From: Mycteria americana
Lineage: Eukaryota > Chordata > Aves > Ciconiiformes > Ciconiidae
Assembly (NCBI RefSeq): GCF_035582795.1
Contig: NC_134371.1
Span: 50,447,001-50,511,000, forward strand
DNA: 64,000 nucleotides
Reading direction: 5' to 3'
The position numbers were made by a program, and so were the translations under genes. The notes under the pieces were generated by a model, which searched no databases, had not been told where the DNA came from, and saw only the letters and a program-made list of their open reading frames with translations. Positions 34,053-48,000 of this stretch are shown one piece after another (the stretch's first letter is position 1; the number at the start of each line of letters is the position of its first letter).

Positions 34053-36514
34053 GTGTGTCAGTTCTTCATTCTTAATTCTTAGATTTTTCTGAAACTCTCA
34101 CAACTCTGTTAATATATTTTTAACTAGTCTTTACTGTGGTTATTCCCCCTTGCCCTTTATCTTCCCCCTTTATCCTCCCTTCCTCCACCCTCCCCTCCCC
34201 CAGCATGATGATTACAGGAAATGGTGGTTGTTAGTTTGGGTTCTGTATTTCCTCATCAGAACACTGTGCAATCTGTTTCATAATCATAACAAGGGAAAAT
34301 AGGTTTTTAGCAGGCCATCTAGGCTCATGATAAAAGTTAGCGAGACCATCAACTGATTAGTTTTTAACCACCTGAATGTTTTTCGTAATTCCAAAGAATT
34401 CTGTTAATATTTGGGCGATGTCTCAGTTTTCTAGGCTGTTTTGGTTTGGTTTTTGAAAGTCTTATAAGCTAGTAGTTTGGGTTGTAAGGTAGAATGTAAC
34501 TCTGCACTTTCTTGCTCTACAAGATAAGTATTTACCATCTTCTGCCAGCAGGCGGAAACTGCAAATGTTTTGGCTTATGAGGAGTGTGCATTACTGTGTG
34601 TTCTTATTCCTTTAGGGAAATGGTATTAGTCCATTTTTGGTCATCAGCAGGAAAGCTTTTATCTAACTTCTACAGCAGTGCTATTATGTTAAGAGCTGAA
34701 ATGACATCCAGAGCAGTTTTGCATAAGATGTCCTGAGTGCTGAGCATTTGCAGTCACCTCTGTGACTCACTTGAAAGTGAGTCTGCACACAGCTGAAATA
34801 GCTCTGCCAAAAGGTGTGAGCAAATCTTAACAGAGCAGTAATGTGAGACTAGTGATCACTTCATGTCAACAGTGGTTTTGCTGAGCACACGGGATGAGCA
34901 GAGTTAATTGTGAGATGGGGTGTTTGGTGCCTGCTGACACCAAAATGGGCATCCTGTAGGAAAGGACTATTCAAATACTGAAGTGTTCCAGTTGCCACAC
35001 AGCAGTTGTTAATTAATGTTCGGTTTACATTTCGGACTCAGAAGATCCAAAAAACTAACATGGAAGACAGGAGTTGTCTTCTTGTTTTATATTACGTTGT
35101 GGAATTAATTTGTGAAACAGTGTTGTCCATTTAAAGAATTGTTAATTTATAAAGGAGAGATGTTTCTTTTCCACAGTTGGGAGTGTTCTTTTTGACCTCT
35201 GTCCACAAAATCTCATAATACAGTGAGTTCTGGAATATTGGGCTTGCTTACTGCTGGCTGGAGACAACCTCCTGGAAGCTGCATAGTTTAGATTGCATTT
35301 CTCCATCTTATCTATCTTTGGAAATGTTTACAGTTGTCTGTCCAAAAATTGACAAAAACTTACTAAGGTGATTGAACAGACTTTTTATAAAATTCTGGTT
35401 CGTAATACTTGCAGGTTACCACCATCCTGAAATTAGTTACATTAATTATTCCAAAGTGGAATCAATTGCAGGGATAGGAAACTAATTTATTCCTTTTTGG
35501 ACAGCATTAATCTGTTGACTTGATGTAGATTTTGTTGAATAGTAAAATTTTGCTCTAAAGCTTATGAAATAAGAACTAAAAATAAATTCTGCTACTAGCT
35601 GTGGAAAACCCATTATTTTGATGTGTATATGCTGCATGCATCTTTAAGCAGTTCAGAAGTGGCAAATACAAGTGGTGCAACAGGGTTGCATCAGTGAGCT
35701 CTTGTATTTGCCCGGCAAGTGTTTCTAGAGTCTGCTGTAGGTCTTTTGACCTCTAACTACTATTCCCTCACCTTCTGCACCTACTGTTAGTCATAGTATT
35801 GCCACTTTGGCAGATTTGTCTAAAAACTCTGTTCTAATGCACAGTAACTTCACTCTTGACTACGTGGCTCCCTGTTTGCCAGGGCTGGCTGTTCCACTGC
35901 TGGGGTCTGCATCAGTAGGTAGGCTGATTCCAGTGGGTGCATGCCTTGAATTTTGTACTGACTACTGGTTGTATTCCCTGCTTGTGTTATCTGTGCTGCC
36001 TCGGAAGAGCCTAGCAGTTATTCACCCATGGTTCATTTAACATTCTCCTGATGTAGTGATGCTATCTTGGGTGAAAAATCTAAGCTATTTTGGATTATAA
36101 CATGTATTTGTGCCTGAACTGGATTGTAAGTGTCTTTGGATTATAGACTTGTACTGCGTTTTGTACAGTACCAATGCAAGTTAATATACAACATGAAGAA
36201 TGAGATCTCTTTTAAGGGGAGAATGTTATATAACTGAAACTTTCTGTAGATTTCAAAGCTATTTCCCTTTGCATTACTTATGCTAATATAATGTAATTTC
36301 TTACAGTAGTCTCATTGTCATGATGCTGAATAAATTTTGGATATGACTTGTCAGCAAAGATAAACCCAGCATTGTAACTTTGATTATTTTCAGACTCTCA
36401 CCCAGCAATATTTGTTGTGTAAACTGAAATCTAAAAAAACTTGGAATCTCCTTGCTGGCACCAAGTAGGAAACTTGTTTCTTAATGATACTTCAGATAAA
36501 AAACCAAAACACCT

Positions 36515-36560
36515 CCATCCCACCCCCCAAAAAAAAACCCCTCCCCCCAAACCCACAAAC
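36515..36560. repeat. C/A-rich low-complexity tract
   Basis: Runs of C and A alternate (CACCCCCCAAAAAAAAACCC, then CTCCCCCCAAACCCACAAAC). It is low-complexity DNA in ARHGAP29 intron 2. Confidence 0.85.
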
Positions 36561-39500
36561 AAAAACTGCTCTGAATATAACTATGGAGTTGAAAAGTTTG
36601 TCAGCTGTTTGGACATGAGTGAGCTGCAGTTGCCTCTTGTGTTGAGTGAAATACCATATGTTCCATGGTACTTCAGTTCTTCCTATCTTTTTTAAAATTC
36701 CCTTTTGAATCTAGGCATTGTATTCACTGGATGTAACCATCTGTTATTAGCAATCCAATTTGAGGCGTGGCATCAAGATACTTTACCAATGTCTTCATTA
36801 AAGCAGCGATCTGGGCATTTTTTGAACGTAGGTCAACGGATCCAGTGCTGTTTCACAAGAAATTTTTTATTTCATTCTACTTGATGACAGGCTGAACCTG
36901 GAGTGGTTAAACTGCACAAACAGTCTCTTGGTTCACTCTTCAGTTAAACTTCCAGATGAGTGAGATTGTGTCCTATGGCTGATATTAGTAAGGATAGTTA
37001 TATTGTTGTCACATCTTTGTGTTTGAACTGAAAGGTCGTCTTCATTTGTAGCATTAGTACTTTATGAGATCAGAGGTAATTGAAATATATTGAGGGGACT
37101 CAAAATAAGTCAATCTTCTTTCCTTTCTGATAAGAAGAAGATTAAAACAGTTCCTCAGAAATCCCTACCTGGAAGGCCAAACTTGAGAGTATATGTTGAA
37201 TTAATACCTAGAAGACTCAGATCATTACCTGCAATCTGTTCTACTCTTAAGACTGTTCATTTGAGTTTTCAGTTTTATTGATGGCATTCTGTATTCTTGA
37301 TGTACCCCAGGTTTAGTTCTTGTTCAGTTTTAATGTACGTCCTAAGTACAAACTATTAAGACATAATGTCTTGAAAACTGGTGAGTTTTCTCTTTGTGTT
37401 TTGAGTTCCAATAGTAACTTTTCAGATATCGGTTGAGAGTGTGAGAACCCTAATTGTTGCCTTCAACTTGCATCCCTCTTTGACAAGATAGGACATACTA
37501 CAGTGAAGTACAATCTAAAGGCCGGAGCTATCTGTGATCTTCAGAGATGGTGGCACTCAGGAAGAGAAGTAACTTTCCATGGTAGAGAATGTTTTAGGAA
37601 CTGAGAAGTTGTTTGCCTCCCACAGAGACCTGCTGAGGTCTTAACAACCTGACCACAGTATTGAAAATACTTCGGAATTTGAAGTGCGTGAGGTATACTT
37701 AAGCGAAATCCTGTGACTTGAAAAGGGTTAATTCTTGTCCCAAAGCATGAGTTTAATGCATCTGCAAGTAAGCGCTGTTGAATTTTCAGGCTGAGCGGCT
37801 TCTACATGCGTAATGTGCTCTTTTGGAGAAGAGGAGATATGGAGTAACTGCTATGTACTATCCAATCTTTTCAAAATAGAAGGATGCCTCTAACTCATAG
37901 ATGATGTATAGAAAGTATGTAAGCCACTTTTTGGGACAAAACATGCAGGACCTACCTCTTACAAATTTCTATTAGAGAATTTATCGGTTCAAAAATAGTA
38001 TTGCTTGTTGCATAGATATACAAAACTGAGAATGTGTTGAAGAATAGGTATTTATGTATGAGATTGACATTACGGTCTGTGCTGTTACTGCATATCATAA
38101 ATTCCACTGTTGCTTTAAGCAAATGATGCCAGTGTGTGGTCTTTGCTCAAATGAGATTCATTTACTCAGGTTTAAAAGGACGACACAAAAGAATATTTAG
38201 GACACAGTAAAATATCTTCTAATTAGGAACTCAGACTAAGTGCTTCACTTTTAAACAGTAAACACTAGCTTTTACTTGTATCACATCAGAGATGGGGGAA
38301 ACATTCCTGTTTCCCTAGTCTGAAGATAGTTAGCTACAAGTTTTGTGACATCTGCTTTTTTTTTTGTTTAAGGAATGTAATGTATGCTTCATACTGTAAA
38401 GTCTACCCTTGGGACTGTGGGAAATACTGTGTTTCATTATGAATAGCTGTAAGGATAGAATTTGCATGTGGTTTAAAAGTGCAGGAGTAATTATACTTTA
38501 ATATATAATCTTCTTGACTGTACTTCAGAATATATTTAGGAGTTATTCCTGCTTTATCACAAACTTTGAAGTAATCTTCAAAGTGTGATATTGTGTGCTT
38601 CATGTGGGTAATTCTGCATCCTCTTCATGAGCAAAAACGTTTTTCCTCAAGTTCATCCTATCTTCAACTAATGTAAATTGTAGCTTATTCTAAATTGTTA
38701 GCATACGCTTTTTTCCAGATATCTTAGAAAACAGAATAGCAAGATAAAGCTCTTAACTTTCATCGCAGATTTCTCTTTGAGGATCAGATTTTGCTGTCTG
38801 GTTTCTTAGAGTTTGATAAGATTTTTTTTTTTTTTTTCTTTGAACTGAAGCAGAGGTAAAAATACTGGTGAAGCTGGATGGCCTGGTCAGGAACGTCTGC
38901 ATCCTCTTTATGCTAGCACCAATACTTTCAAAAGGATCAGGAATGCTACCTAACTTGAAACCTATCAGGTCCTTATTTTTGAAGGATAAGATATTCAGCC
39001 CAGTGGGACAATTTTAAAGGTGTGTCAAGTTAAATAGTTTCCTCAAAATAAGGAACTTGTAATCTCTAGTGACTTCAAAACCTTGTTTTAGCACCATGGA
39101 GATTGGTATTAATCGCATGCTACACTAAAAGCCAGAAGCTGTCTACTGAATATAGTGCCTGAGGGTCAAAGATGAATGATTACTCTTCAGCCCTTCCAGG
39201 CTTGATAATGTGTGCTTTTTTTAGTACTGTCCATAATTTTAGTACGAGTACGACACTGTAGTATTTTTAGCATTTGATTTTTATTTCTTAATTTTATTAG
39301 TGTAAAACATTAATGTCCTTTTTCTGAGGCAGTGTTTTTGAAAGTCAGCTTGTCCTGTTTTGCTAGGGAAATCTGAAGTTCATTAGCTATTGCAGTGAAG
39401 ATTACAGATTGAAATTATGATAATTTATAATACTAGGTGTAATTTTGCTGTTTGTTCTTTATTCCAATTTTGATGTTTCTCAATGAAAGGTGCTGTCTTT

Positions 39501-40205
39501 GATACACCTTAAACTGGATGTATTTACCTGTCTAATGACACCTGATAGTACAAATGCTTGGTAGGTGGGCAAACTGCTCTAAACAAGGATCTGAAAGTGT
39601 TTACCTTTCTTTGCAATAGTCTCTGGAAGGAATGTTGGGGGGGGGAGTGTTTTTTGTTTTGAGGGAAGTTGGACTGATTTTGTTTTGTTTTAATTTTTGT
39701 GGAAGATGGTGCTGGTTTTCTGTTTGATAGTATTTTGTGTTCTAAATTAAAGACCTTTATGGGAGAAGGGAAAGTAAAATGCTGTCAGGGCAGCGTAACT
39801 TTTGGGGACCATGAGAACATAGTGATTATCAAATGCGTAAACAATCTGCTTGTGAATTGATTAAATGACCTTGAGGAATCCTCCGGAAAAGGCGGATGAA
39901 TTCATGTAAAGTGTAGCACATTGTTTTTCTTATTCCAGGTAGCACAAAAAAACTGTCTAGTAGATAATAAATCCTATTACAGAAATCACAACATTTGAGG
40001 ATGTTGACAAATAGTCTGAAGTGGAATTTCAATGTTAATCACTTCCAGGATCTGCTGAGGTGTTATATACTTGTAAGATCTGAAGAATAATTTTGTAACT
40101 TATTATTAAAATATGACCTTTTTTTGTACTTTGTAGCTCTACTCACACTTGCTCCACAAGGAACTAACTGCATGTTTTAAATGTGTTAGCCTGTAATAAC
40201 ATTGT

Positions 40206-42088
40206 TCATCCTCTTGCTGAGCCAAATAAGGTGTTAAGAGGTGAATTCTGACAATTTGCAATTGCTGCTTTGGATGTTACTGTTCCGACAGTAGAGTTAG
40301 CAGAAGTGACTTTGTGAGCTGCAATAGCAGTGAAGCCAGGACTAAACCAGAGTGGGGCAGGTGTGAGGCAACTGGAAAGGGTAACTTCTGAAGGTGCTCC
40401 TGCAGAAATTACAGATTTTTCTTCCCCACCAACAGCTGAATTGATGGTATGGTTCTGTAAGTGTTGAAAATCCACAAGATGCATCTAAAATAGTTGTTTG
40501 CTTACTATAAAGCTTGTTATGTTGAGGGCTCTGTTTTAAACCATGCTAATAGTGTATTTCCACAGCTGCTTAGAGAAGAAACTTAAGTGTGAGCTGCTGT
40601 GATCTCACCACTTCTTCCTGGCACTGGCAGTAGTTCTCTGGTGACTGCATAGCAAGCCAGTTCTGGGGGCAGATCTGCCTGAAAACTAGTCCTAGGAAGA
40701 AAGAAACTAGTTTTCAGCCAGATCAGTTCCATGAACTGACTGACTGTAAGGTTGTACTGAGTATCAGCAAAAGAGGGAGAAGGTGGCTGGCAAAGGAACA
40801 AGTGGCCAGAGGTTAAAATGGAACAAGACTGTGAGGGTCTAGGCAGAGTTGGCATTACAGCATACGCTGCTAAACCCTGTACCAAGTCTTTTGTCTCCTC
40901 TATTGAATGCTAAGTTTGACAGGGGTATATGAAAGGTGGGGAGGAGAATGGCAAGCAGAAAATGCCCTTTGTAGATGGCAAATTAATCAGCCTTCTTAGC
41001 TCTGAGCTTTTGGCATATTTGAATTTGACAGTCATCTTTTAAACTTGCCTTCCTAAAACCTGCTTCTTATATGCAAAGACAGATGTGCTTCCAGTCTTTC
41101 TGACCTGGAAATTCCTTAGTACACCCTTTCACATATCTCTAAGTAGTAGTTGCTTCTAAATATTAGTTCTGTCAATCTGAAATTGAAACTGTTCTTTGAC
41201 AAATGTGAATTAGTCTTTCAAGCTAAGAGATGTAAAGGATGTAAACAAGGGTAAGAACAAAGTAAATACTTCCTTAATTTTTTTAACAGGTAAAATTATT
41301 GCGAAGAACCCAAAGCCAATAGTAGTGATTTTGTTTGGTTTTTTTTTTTTAACAGCTTCTGATGCCTTTTATGGCAAAACTCAGAGGGGAAAAAAAAATA
41401 GACAGGCCTGTAAACTGGTTCTCTTAGTAGAGCTCTAGGACCACAGCAAACCGGAGACCTCCTGGTCATTTTCCCATCCTTCCCTTACATTCACACTGTC
41501 CTTTCTTCCTGGTCTGTCTCATGAGTAGAAAGCACTGAGATCCCTGGCTGTGAATCCTGTTCCTGTCCAGAGCTAGATTCCTCAAACCTGAGAAGTTCTT
41601 CAAAGAAAGGAGAAGTTTGATGTACTCCAGCAAACTCTGTCCATGAAAGAACTAATGAAACCTGAAAGAAGGCAAGCCTACAACAATCCAACAAAAAGTA
41701 GTTTGCAGTCAAAGTTTATGGGAGACACCATAGCTATGGACCATGCTTTTCCCCAGGAATGTTACACTTAAGCCAGGAGAGACGACTTTCCTCCTTTCTT
41801 GCTGTTTCACTCCAGATCATTCCACAACCTGTTTTGCCCAAGCTTCTTGTTTTCTACGAGTCTGCCATCTTGTAGGCTTTTGTTAGGGAGTCTTGGACTT
41901 TCAGATGCTGTGACCAGAGCTAGAAGAGCTGGGCATCTTCTTTTGTTTTGCAGGTTTGCAATATTAGAGCACTGCTTAATTAGTCTGCAGTCATGGAACA
42001 ATTCTGCTGTTTCCAGTACTCTGAACAAGCAGAGGAAAAAACCCAACCTCCTCTTGAAGTTCAGTTCAAGCAAAGCTGTGTTCTTCAT
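40206..42088 (-). other. Cluster of unrecognised minus-strand open frames in ARHGAP29 intron 2
   Basis: Four minus-strand frames follow each other: 42088-41807, 41712-41491, 40906-40583 and 40484-40206. Their translations have balanced composition. Examples are TEFAGVHQTSPFFEELLRF and SSSGQEQDSQPG in the second, SIEETKDLVQGLAAYAVMP and SFADTQYNLTVSQFMELIW in the third, and GGEEKSVISAGAPSEVTLSS in the fourth. They are in different frames, separated by stop-rich DNA (for example 40910-41480). I see no poly(A) tail or flanking repeat that would prove a processed copy. It could be a broken retrocopy, an antisense lncRNA, or chance. I assign no function. Confidence 0.2.
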
Positions 42089-45000
42089 AGTCGAAGTGTA
42101 AGCTGCCTGTTAAATGCAGGTTGCTGACGTTGGATAGTAAATGCTGTTTCTTCGGCTTCAGGGAAGACTGAAGTTAAATAATAACTTAGTGGACCAGCAG
42201 ATAAGTTTGTGGCTGATAGTACTACCCCTCCCCCAGTTGCATACTCGGCATTCCTTCAGAACAAATGTTCACTTGTTGCTATAGTGTCTAAGATCAGCAG
42301 TCAGGAGGTGGGGGGTGTGTGTGTCTTGAAGGCCTGTGAGTGTTTAAAATGTAAAATCAACCCTTATGTGCAGTCCGGATATTTTTGTTGACTTAAATAA
42401 TTAGCATATCTGTCTTTAGGAAAACTCTGAACTATTTATAAGAGAACACAGACATTTTCCATTTTTATGGTGCTTTTGAAGTGCAAAAAATGTAATACAA
42501 GGCAAAACTCCATTCTTCCTCCTTTTTGCGTTTCTGATGTACAAAAGAATCTCAAAACACTTAAAAAGCCTTAGCTATTTTGTTAATTAGAATTACCTTC
42601 CCTTTCCATCACAGCAACTAGACTAATGAAACTGAAATTACAAGATTAGCAAGATGAAAGGTGAGGAAGAGGATGAATAGTCAGATTTTCTTTTTTGAAT
42701 GTAGATGTAAAGTTAGGCCTTTCAACAACAAAAATTCTTCTAATACAGTTTGCAGCTTACTTAAGAAACAGGGGAGCACTTGGACACAAAAACTTGTATC
42801 TCTCAAAGAACTCTGCCCCAACACCTGAAAGATAAGATTTGATCCATATCCAATATGAGGTCTTGTGTTCTTAACAGCAATTCCTGTGTGCATGTAGGAG
42901 CTTTTGTGTTTAAAAACAAAACAAAAAAACCCTTGCCCTAAATTAGTTTCCTACTCTTGGCAAAATGTATTTCAGTGTATCCACAAAAATACTCCATTTT
43001 CTCATTTCTCTGATGTATCAATTTATCAAAGTTGCAACATAAAACAAGAACGTCAATACAAGTAATTTTTGTATGCCTAACAGCATAGAGTTATGAGTTG
43101 TGACTGTCTGTCATTTTAATGATCTTGAATTCATGAGGATTTCGGAGACTAAATCATTCCTTTTCCACCGGTTTTATTGGGAGTGTTTGTCTTCCCATTT
43201 ATGTAGCTAGGTCACAGAACTGAAGCTGACTTGTTTCTTAATTCCAAGCAAATCTTCACCTAATCTGGCAGTTGCAGTGGTTTAGTTATGTTAGATCTAA
43301 TGTCTCATTAATGGATTGGAGTTAGAACTGCATGGCAGGGTAGGAGATTTGATACAGAGCCTGGACCTTGATCTTCACAGGTAGCTGTTTCCCTTTTTTT
43401 AAGGAAAGCAGGGATTTTTATGGGGACTAATTCCTTTGTCTCCCTCAAATGCCCCTTTTTATAGAAGATTGCTATGTTTGGGTTAAACTTTCATCTTATT
43501 GACATTCATTACAGAACAGTGTAACTGAAAAACATAGGACTTCAGGAATTTTTTTGTAAAGACTGTGGTTTAGCTGAACAAAGGATTTTTCCTTTTTGCT
43601 GTTTTTTCCTTGTTTACTGTTTGAAGGTACTTTCTTGGGCTAATTTTTAAAAATACGTAGGAATTCTTATTTGCCAATTTTGGTTATCTTTATTTTGGAC
43701 ACTGTCAAGGTGAAGGCTGGTTTATCAAACTTCTTCAGAGTTGTGTTCTGTGTCATGATTAAACTGCTTCAGATATTTGAGCAAGTCTAGTTATTGCTTA
43801 CATCTGAAGTGACAGTGAAAGCCCCATTATTGTTTAAATTTCAAATGGCAATGAAAATATATCTAATGCAAGAAGCAGTGAAAAGTTTTTAAAGGAACTT
43901 ACAAGACTTATTTCTGGGGTTAGGGCACTCAGTTACATAGTCCTTTTGCTTGTGAATCAGCATTTAAAATGGCTCTGGTTGCTTTGGTCTAGAATGATGG
44001 TCAGAGAATGAATGCTGGGGCTTTCGTCTCTCACCTTCTTGCATATCTGTATGTGAAATAACATACAGACTTTTTTAGTTTTTAGTGTAAATGGGTATTG
44101 GAGAATGTATGAGAGGAATAAGGAAGCTTAAGATTCAAACTCTGATGACTTAAGCAGTTCCAAAGAGCTATTGTAATAATATAGCGTGTTCCCTTTTTCA
44201 AATGTGTTGGTTCTCTGTGCTGTGTTTAACTTGGGTTCAGGGCCCACAGGTGGGTGTTGCAGCAGTTCATTACATTTTTAAAAGTTCTGTTAGTACTACT
44301 GATCTATGAGACATAAAATGACAGTGGTATTATGTATGTTGCTATGCATACTGTGAATGCTAAAGGGAAAGGGAGGCTCTTATTTTGGAAAGAATAAAGT
44401 GTTTCTTCTAACTCTTGTAATGTCTTGAGCCTGTTCTACTTTTAGGAATCTGCAAGATGTGGAAGGCCTGGTGAGGAAGTTTCAGCTAAGGTGCATTGAA
44501 AACAATGTTGTCTTTTGATTAAAATGAATTGCAGGACTGTAGATCAATAATCTGCAGGAAGTATATTTGTACGGTGGAGTTAAAGCACAAGTGGGTCTTC
44601 TTTCTCACCCCATACCTTTTCAACAAGAGGTTTTGACATCTTAGGATTTTGGGCCAAAGTTCAGTTTTGTAGCATGGGATTTCAAAAGGGTGCTGCTCTT
44701 TGAGCATTGTATTGAAATTTTTCCTGTTCATGCAGGTATGATCAGTTTAGACCTCTATGTTGTAAACAAATTTAACATCTCAGTTGATGTTCTACTTTTG
44801 GACTGCAGCATATTCTTAGCTCTATTTGTAAGATCAGATGTTGCTGAAATAGTTACAGACAGGGAATTCCTGAAGCATTAGCTTAAAGACTGCTCAATGT
44901 TCACAAATTCCTATTGCTGTTTTAGAGCTGATAGTGATATGAATGGATTCTTTAGTAGGATGCTTAAGTTATTTTGCATTTTGGTTTGTGGGGTTTTTTT

Positions 45001-48000
45001 CCTGGGTTTTTTTTTCATTCATTGATTGTATATAGGGTATATAAGGTACTTTGTTCTAGATGCTACCACAACTATGGAACTTAAAAGACTGTCCGGAAGT
45101 TCTTCAATGCTGACAAGTGGAAAAAAATGTTTACTGGAATCACTAAACTGGAGGTGCAGAGAAACAGAACAGTACTGCTCAACAAAGTGGGCTGTGGTCT
45201 CAGTGCACAAGTAGGTTAACTACTGCTAGCAGAAGAGCAGTTGAAGGAGGCAGCTTTTTGGAGGGATAATCCTGTATGTTTTGTGCTTCATTTGGTAAGG
45301 TGCAAACTGTTTATGTGAAAGCTTGGTAGCATACATGAATTGTGATAGTTGAGTGAAGACAGTTTGTGAAGGGCCTTGAGAAAGTGGCCATGATAAATAG
45401 TTTATGCCAGTGGTGAAAAAGGGGAAACTAACAGTAGGATTAAGATTGCAGGGTGGTCAAATTAAATGCTCTCTGGTATTCATGTTTAAGCCCTTGTGTT
45501 AAGAACAAGCAAACAAATTCAGCAAGGAAAGGAGAACTCTTTCTAGCTGTAGCTGGCTTCAGCTGATGACTAGACATGAAAATTTGGAGAATGTGGCTGA
45601 GAACTTAATTTGGAAAGAAAGCAATAGATCTGGAGCATATAAATAAATAGGATTCTTAAAAATGAGAGAAACTTGTTACACAACATCAAATGCTGCTTGC
45701 CATTGCATGAAAAATGAAATGCATGGGGCTACTATTCGAATATGTAGTTGACCAAGTTTTGCCTGTTTCTATTATAACTTTAACATTCTGTAGCTTTTAC
45801 TGGCCTGCACATCCTTTGGTTGGTTGTTTGTTTGTTTTTTTTAATTTAGCATTGACTAGCTGGCATGACAACTTTAGTGGGGGAAACAGCAGTGTAAATC
45901 CAGAACCATAAAGCAAACAGATTCTGTGGTTCATCTTTCTCACCTTTCTATTGCAAAGTATTTGTGAAGAAATACTACTCCATTAGAAATGCATAGTGAG
46001 CTGTGCAGTGGGTTACTGTTGTCTCTTGGGGTGTGCAATGCCAGTGTGACATCAGTTACTGCTATAATGACGGTGTTGTAGTGTTTTCTCTTCATACAAA
46101 ATTGTCAAAGATGTTTTGGTGTGAAATAATCTGATACCAAAATGTTGTATTGCAGAGGGGATTGACTGTTTCTGAATCTAGGAAGTGGGAAGATTTTGAA
46201 GGTATTTCCTCTTGAGCATTCAAATGGCTCATCACTCTGCCTCGCCTGTGCAAGTTATATAGTCAGGCTTTACTCTTGGGTGGCTGTTTCAGCAGGACTT
46301 CAATGCTGAAACTTCAAATAATTAATCCTTTATGTTCACCAGTTTTCTAGACAACTAATGGTACTGGCTGCTGCTGTGGTGATTTGAATACCACTTAAAA
46401 TCTAAGTTGATTTTGCACAACTCTTTTCTTTTAATCAACAAAATAGAAGTGGAATACCATCACATCCTATAGCAGTCCATAATTGTGTTTAAAACATCCT
46501 TTAAAAGAAATGCACAAAGCAATGCACCTCTTGTTTAACACCATATAATCTCATAATCCTGGCTTTGTGTGGTCTTTTGAAAACTAGGTGGGCTGGCAGC
46601 AAGAAAATAGCTTCTTCGCTCACTCAGTGACTTAGGCTAAAAGTGGAAGGAGCAGCCATGTAGAACAAATAGTATTTTAGACTAAAAGTAAAATGAGTTA
46701 AAGGTTAAGTATTTATTTGATAATCTTTTGATGTGGGTTAGCAAAGGTTAAATTTATTTTCTTTTGAATTAATAAAACAAAACTTTCATACTATCCCTTC
46801 TGTGTGCCGGTTTGATACGGTAAGATCAACTTTCTGGGGATAGTCTTTCCTTTTCTGACTTGTTCTTTTTTTCAGAAATTTGTTCTGTGAAAGTTGAGTA
46901 TTACTTCATATGTTTTCAGAAATTGAACCAATATGCAAGGAACATAGTTGCTTAAAGCATAAAAGTTTTCTCATTTTATTTTAACAGTGTCTTCTGTTGA
47001 CAGCTGTTCAGTCCAGGGACTACTTTGTTTTACTAAGTTTTAGTAAAATGCCCTTTAAGAAATAAGTAGCATACTACTAAAAGTATAGTCGCTAATCCTG
47101 ATGGATATGACTTTCTGGTGAAATGTGACTGATCGGGCTTATTGCAAATGTATTAATTGTAAAGAATGTAGTCTTATGTCCAGTTGACAATTTACAATTC
47201 TAACTTAAAATATGTTCTGAAAGTGCTGAAGCATTATCCTCACCTAGTTTTATTCTTAAACTTCTGGAAGACTCAGGGAAATGATATGAACAGTGGCTAA
47301 AATGGCCATGTAGTGTGTTCACTCTCATTTGTCAGAAATAGGTAAATAAGGAAACTCCAGCAATTTTCATTACTGGTTTCTGGTCTTTAAATTTTGGGTT
47401 AATAGAAGATTAATGTATTCTAGAGATTAAACTGCATGGCTGAACACATCTAGGTTAGTTGACTGGAATCTCAAGGCTAGTAGAATACAAAAGTTGAAGG
47501 AATGTGGCGTACAGCATATTGAAATAGATTAATGAAAAGCTGCATTGTGGTAGTGTTTTTCCGAAAGGCTTCCCCACATACACAAATGGGGAGTTCATCT
47601 ATGAATTTAAATGTGAAATGAATGTGAAGTAACAACTGTTCTGCTGATGTCAGTTGGCAAACCAACATAATGAAAATATTTAACTGCTTTCAGTGTAGGC
47701 AGAATTATAAGATTTTGATTATTCTGATGTATTTTGCATGTACACCATCTATTTTCTTGACTTTTTGAAAATATTTTTTAAGACATCTTGATTTTAATAA
47801 CTTTAATTTCTGAAAATGAATCTAGTCTTGGTTTGCCCTATTTACATAGGCAAGAAGGACTTCTTGCATAAGCTTTGACTTTTCAGAAGTACAGAATTGG
47901 TCCATAATTACAATGGGGTAGGAATCTTAGCCATGTTTAAAAACAAACTAAACCCACCACTGTTTAAGGTCACATCAGAGGCTAGTCAGCATGGTTAATG

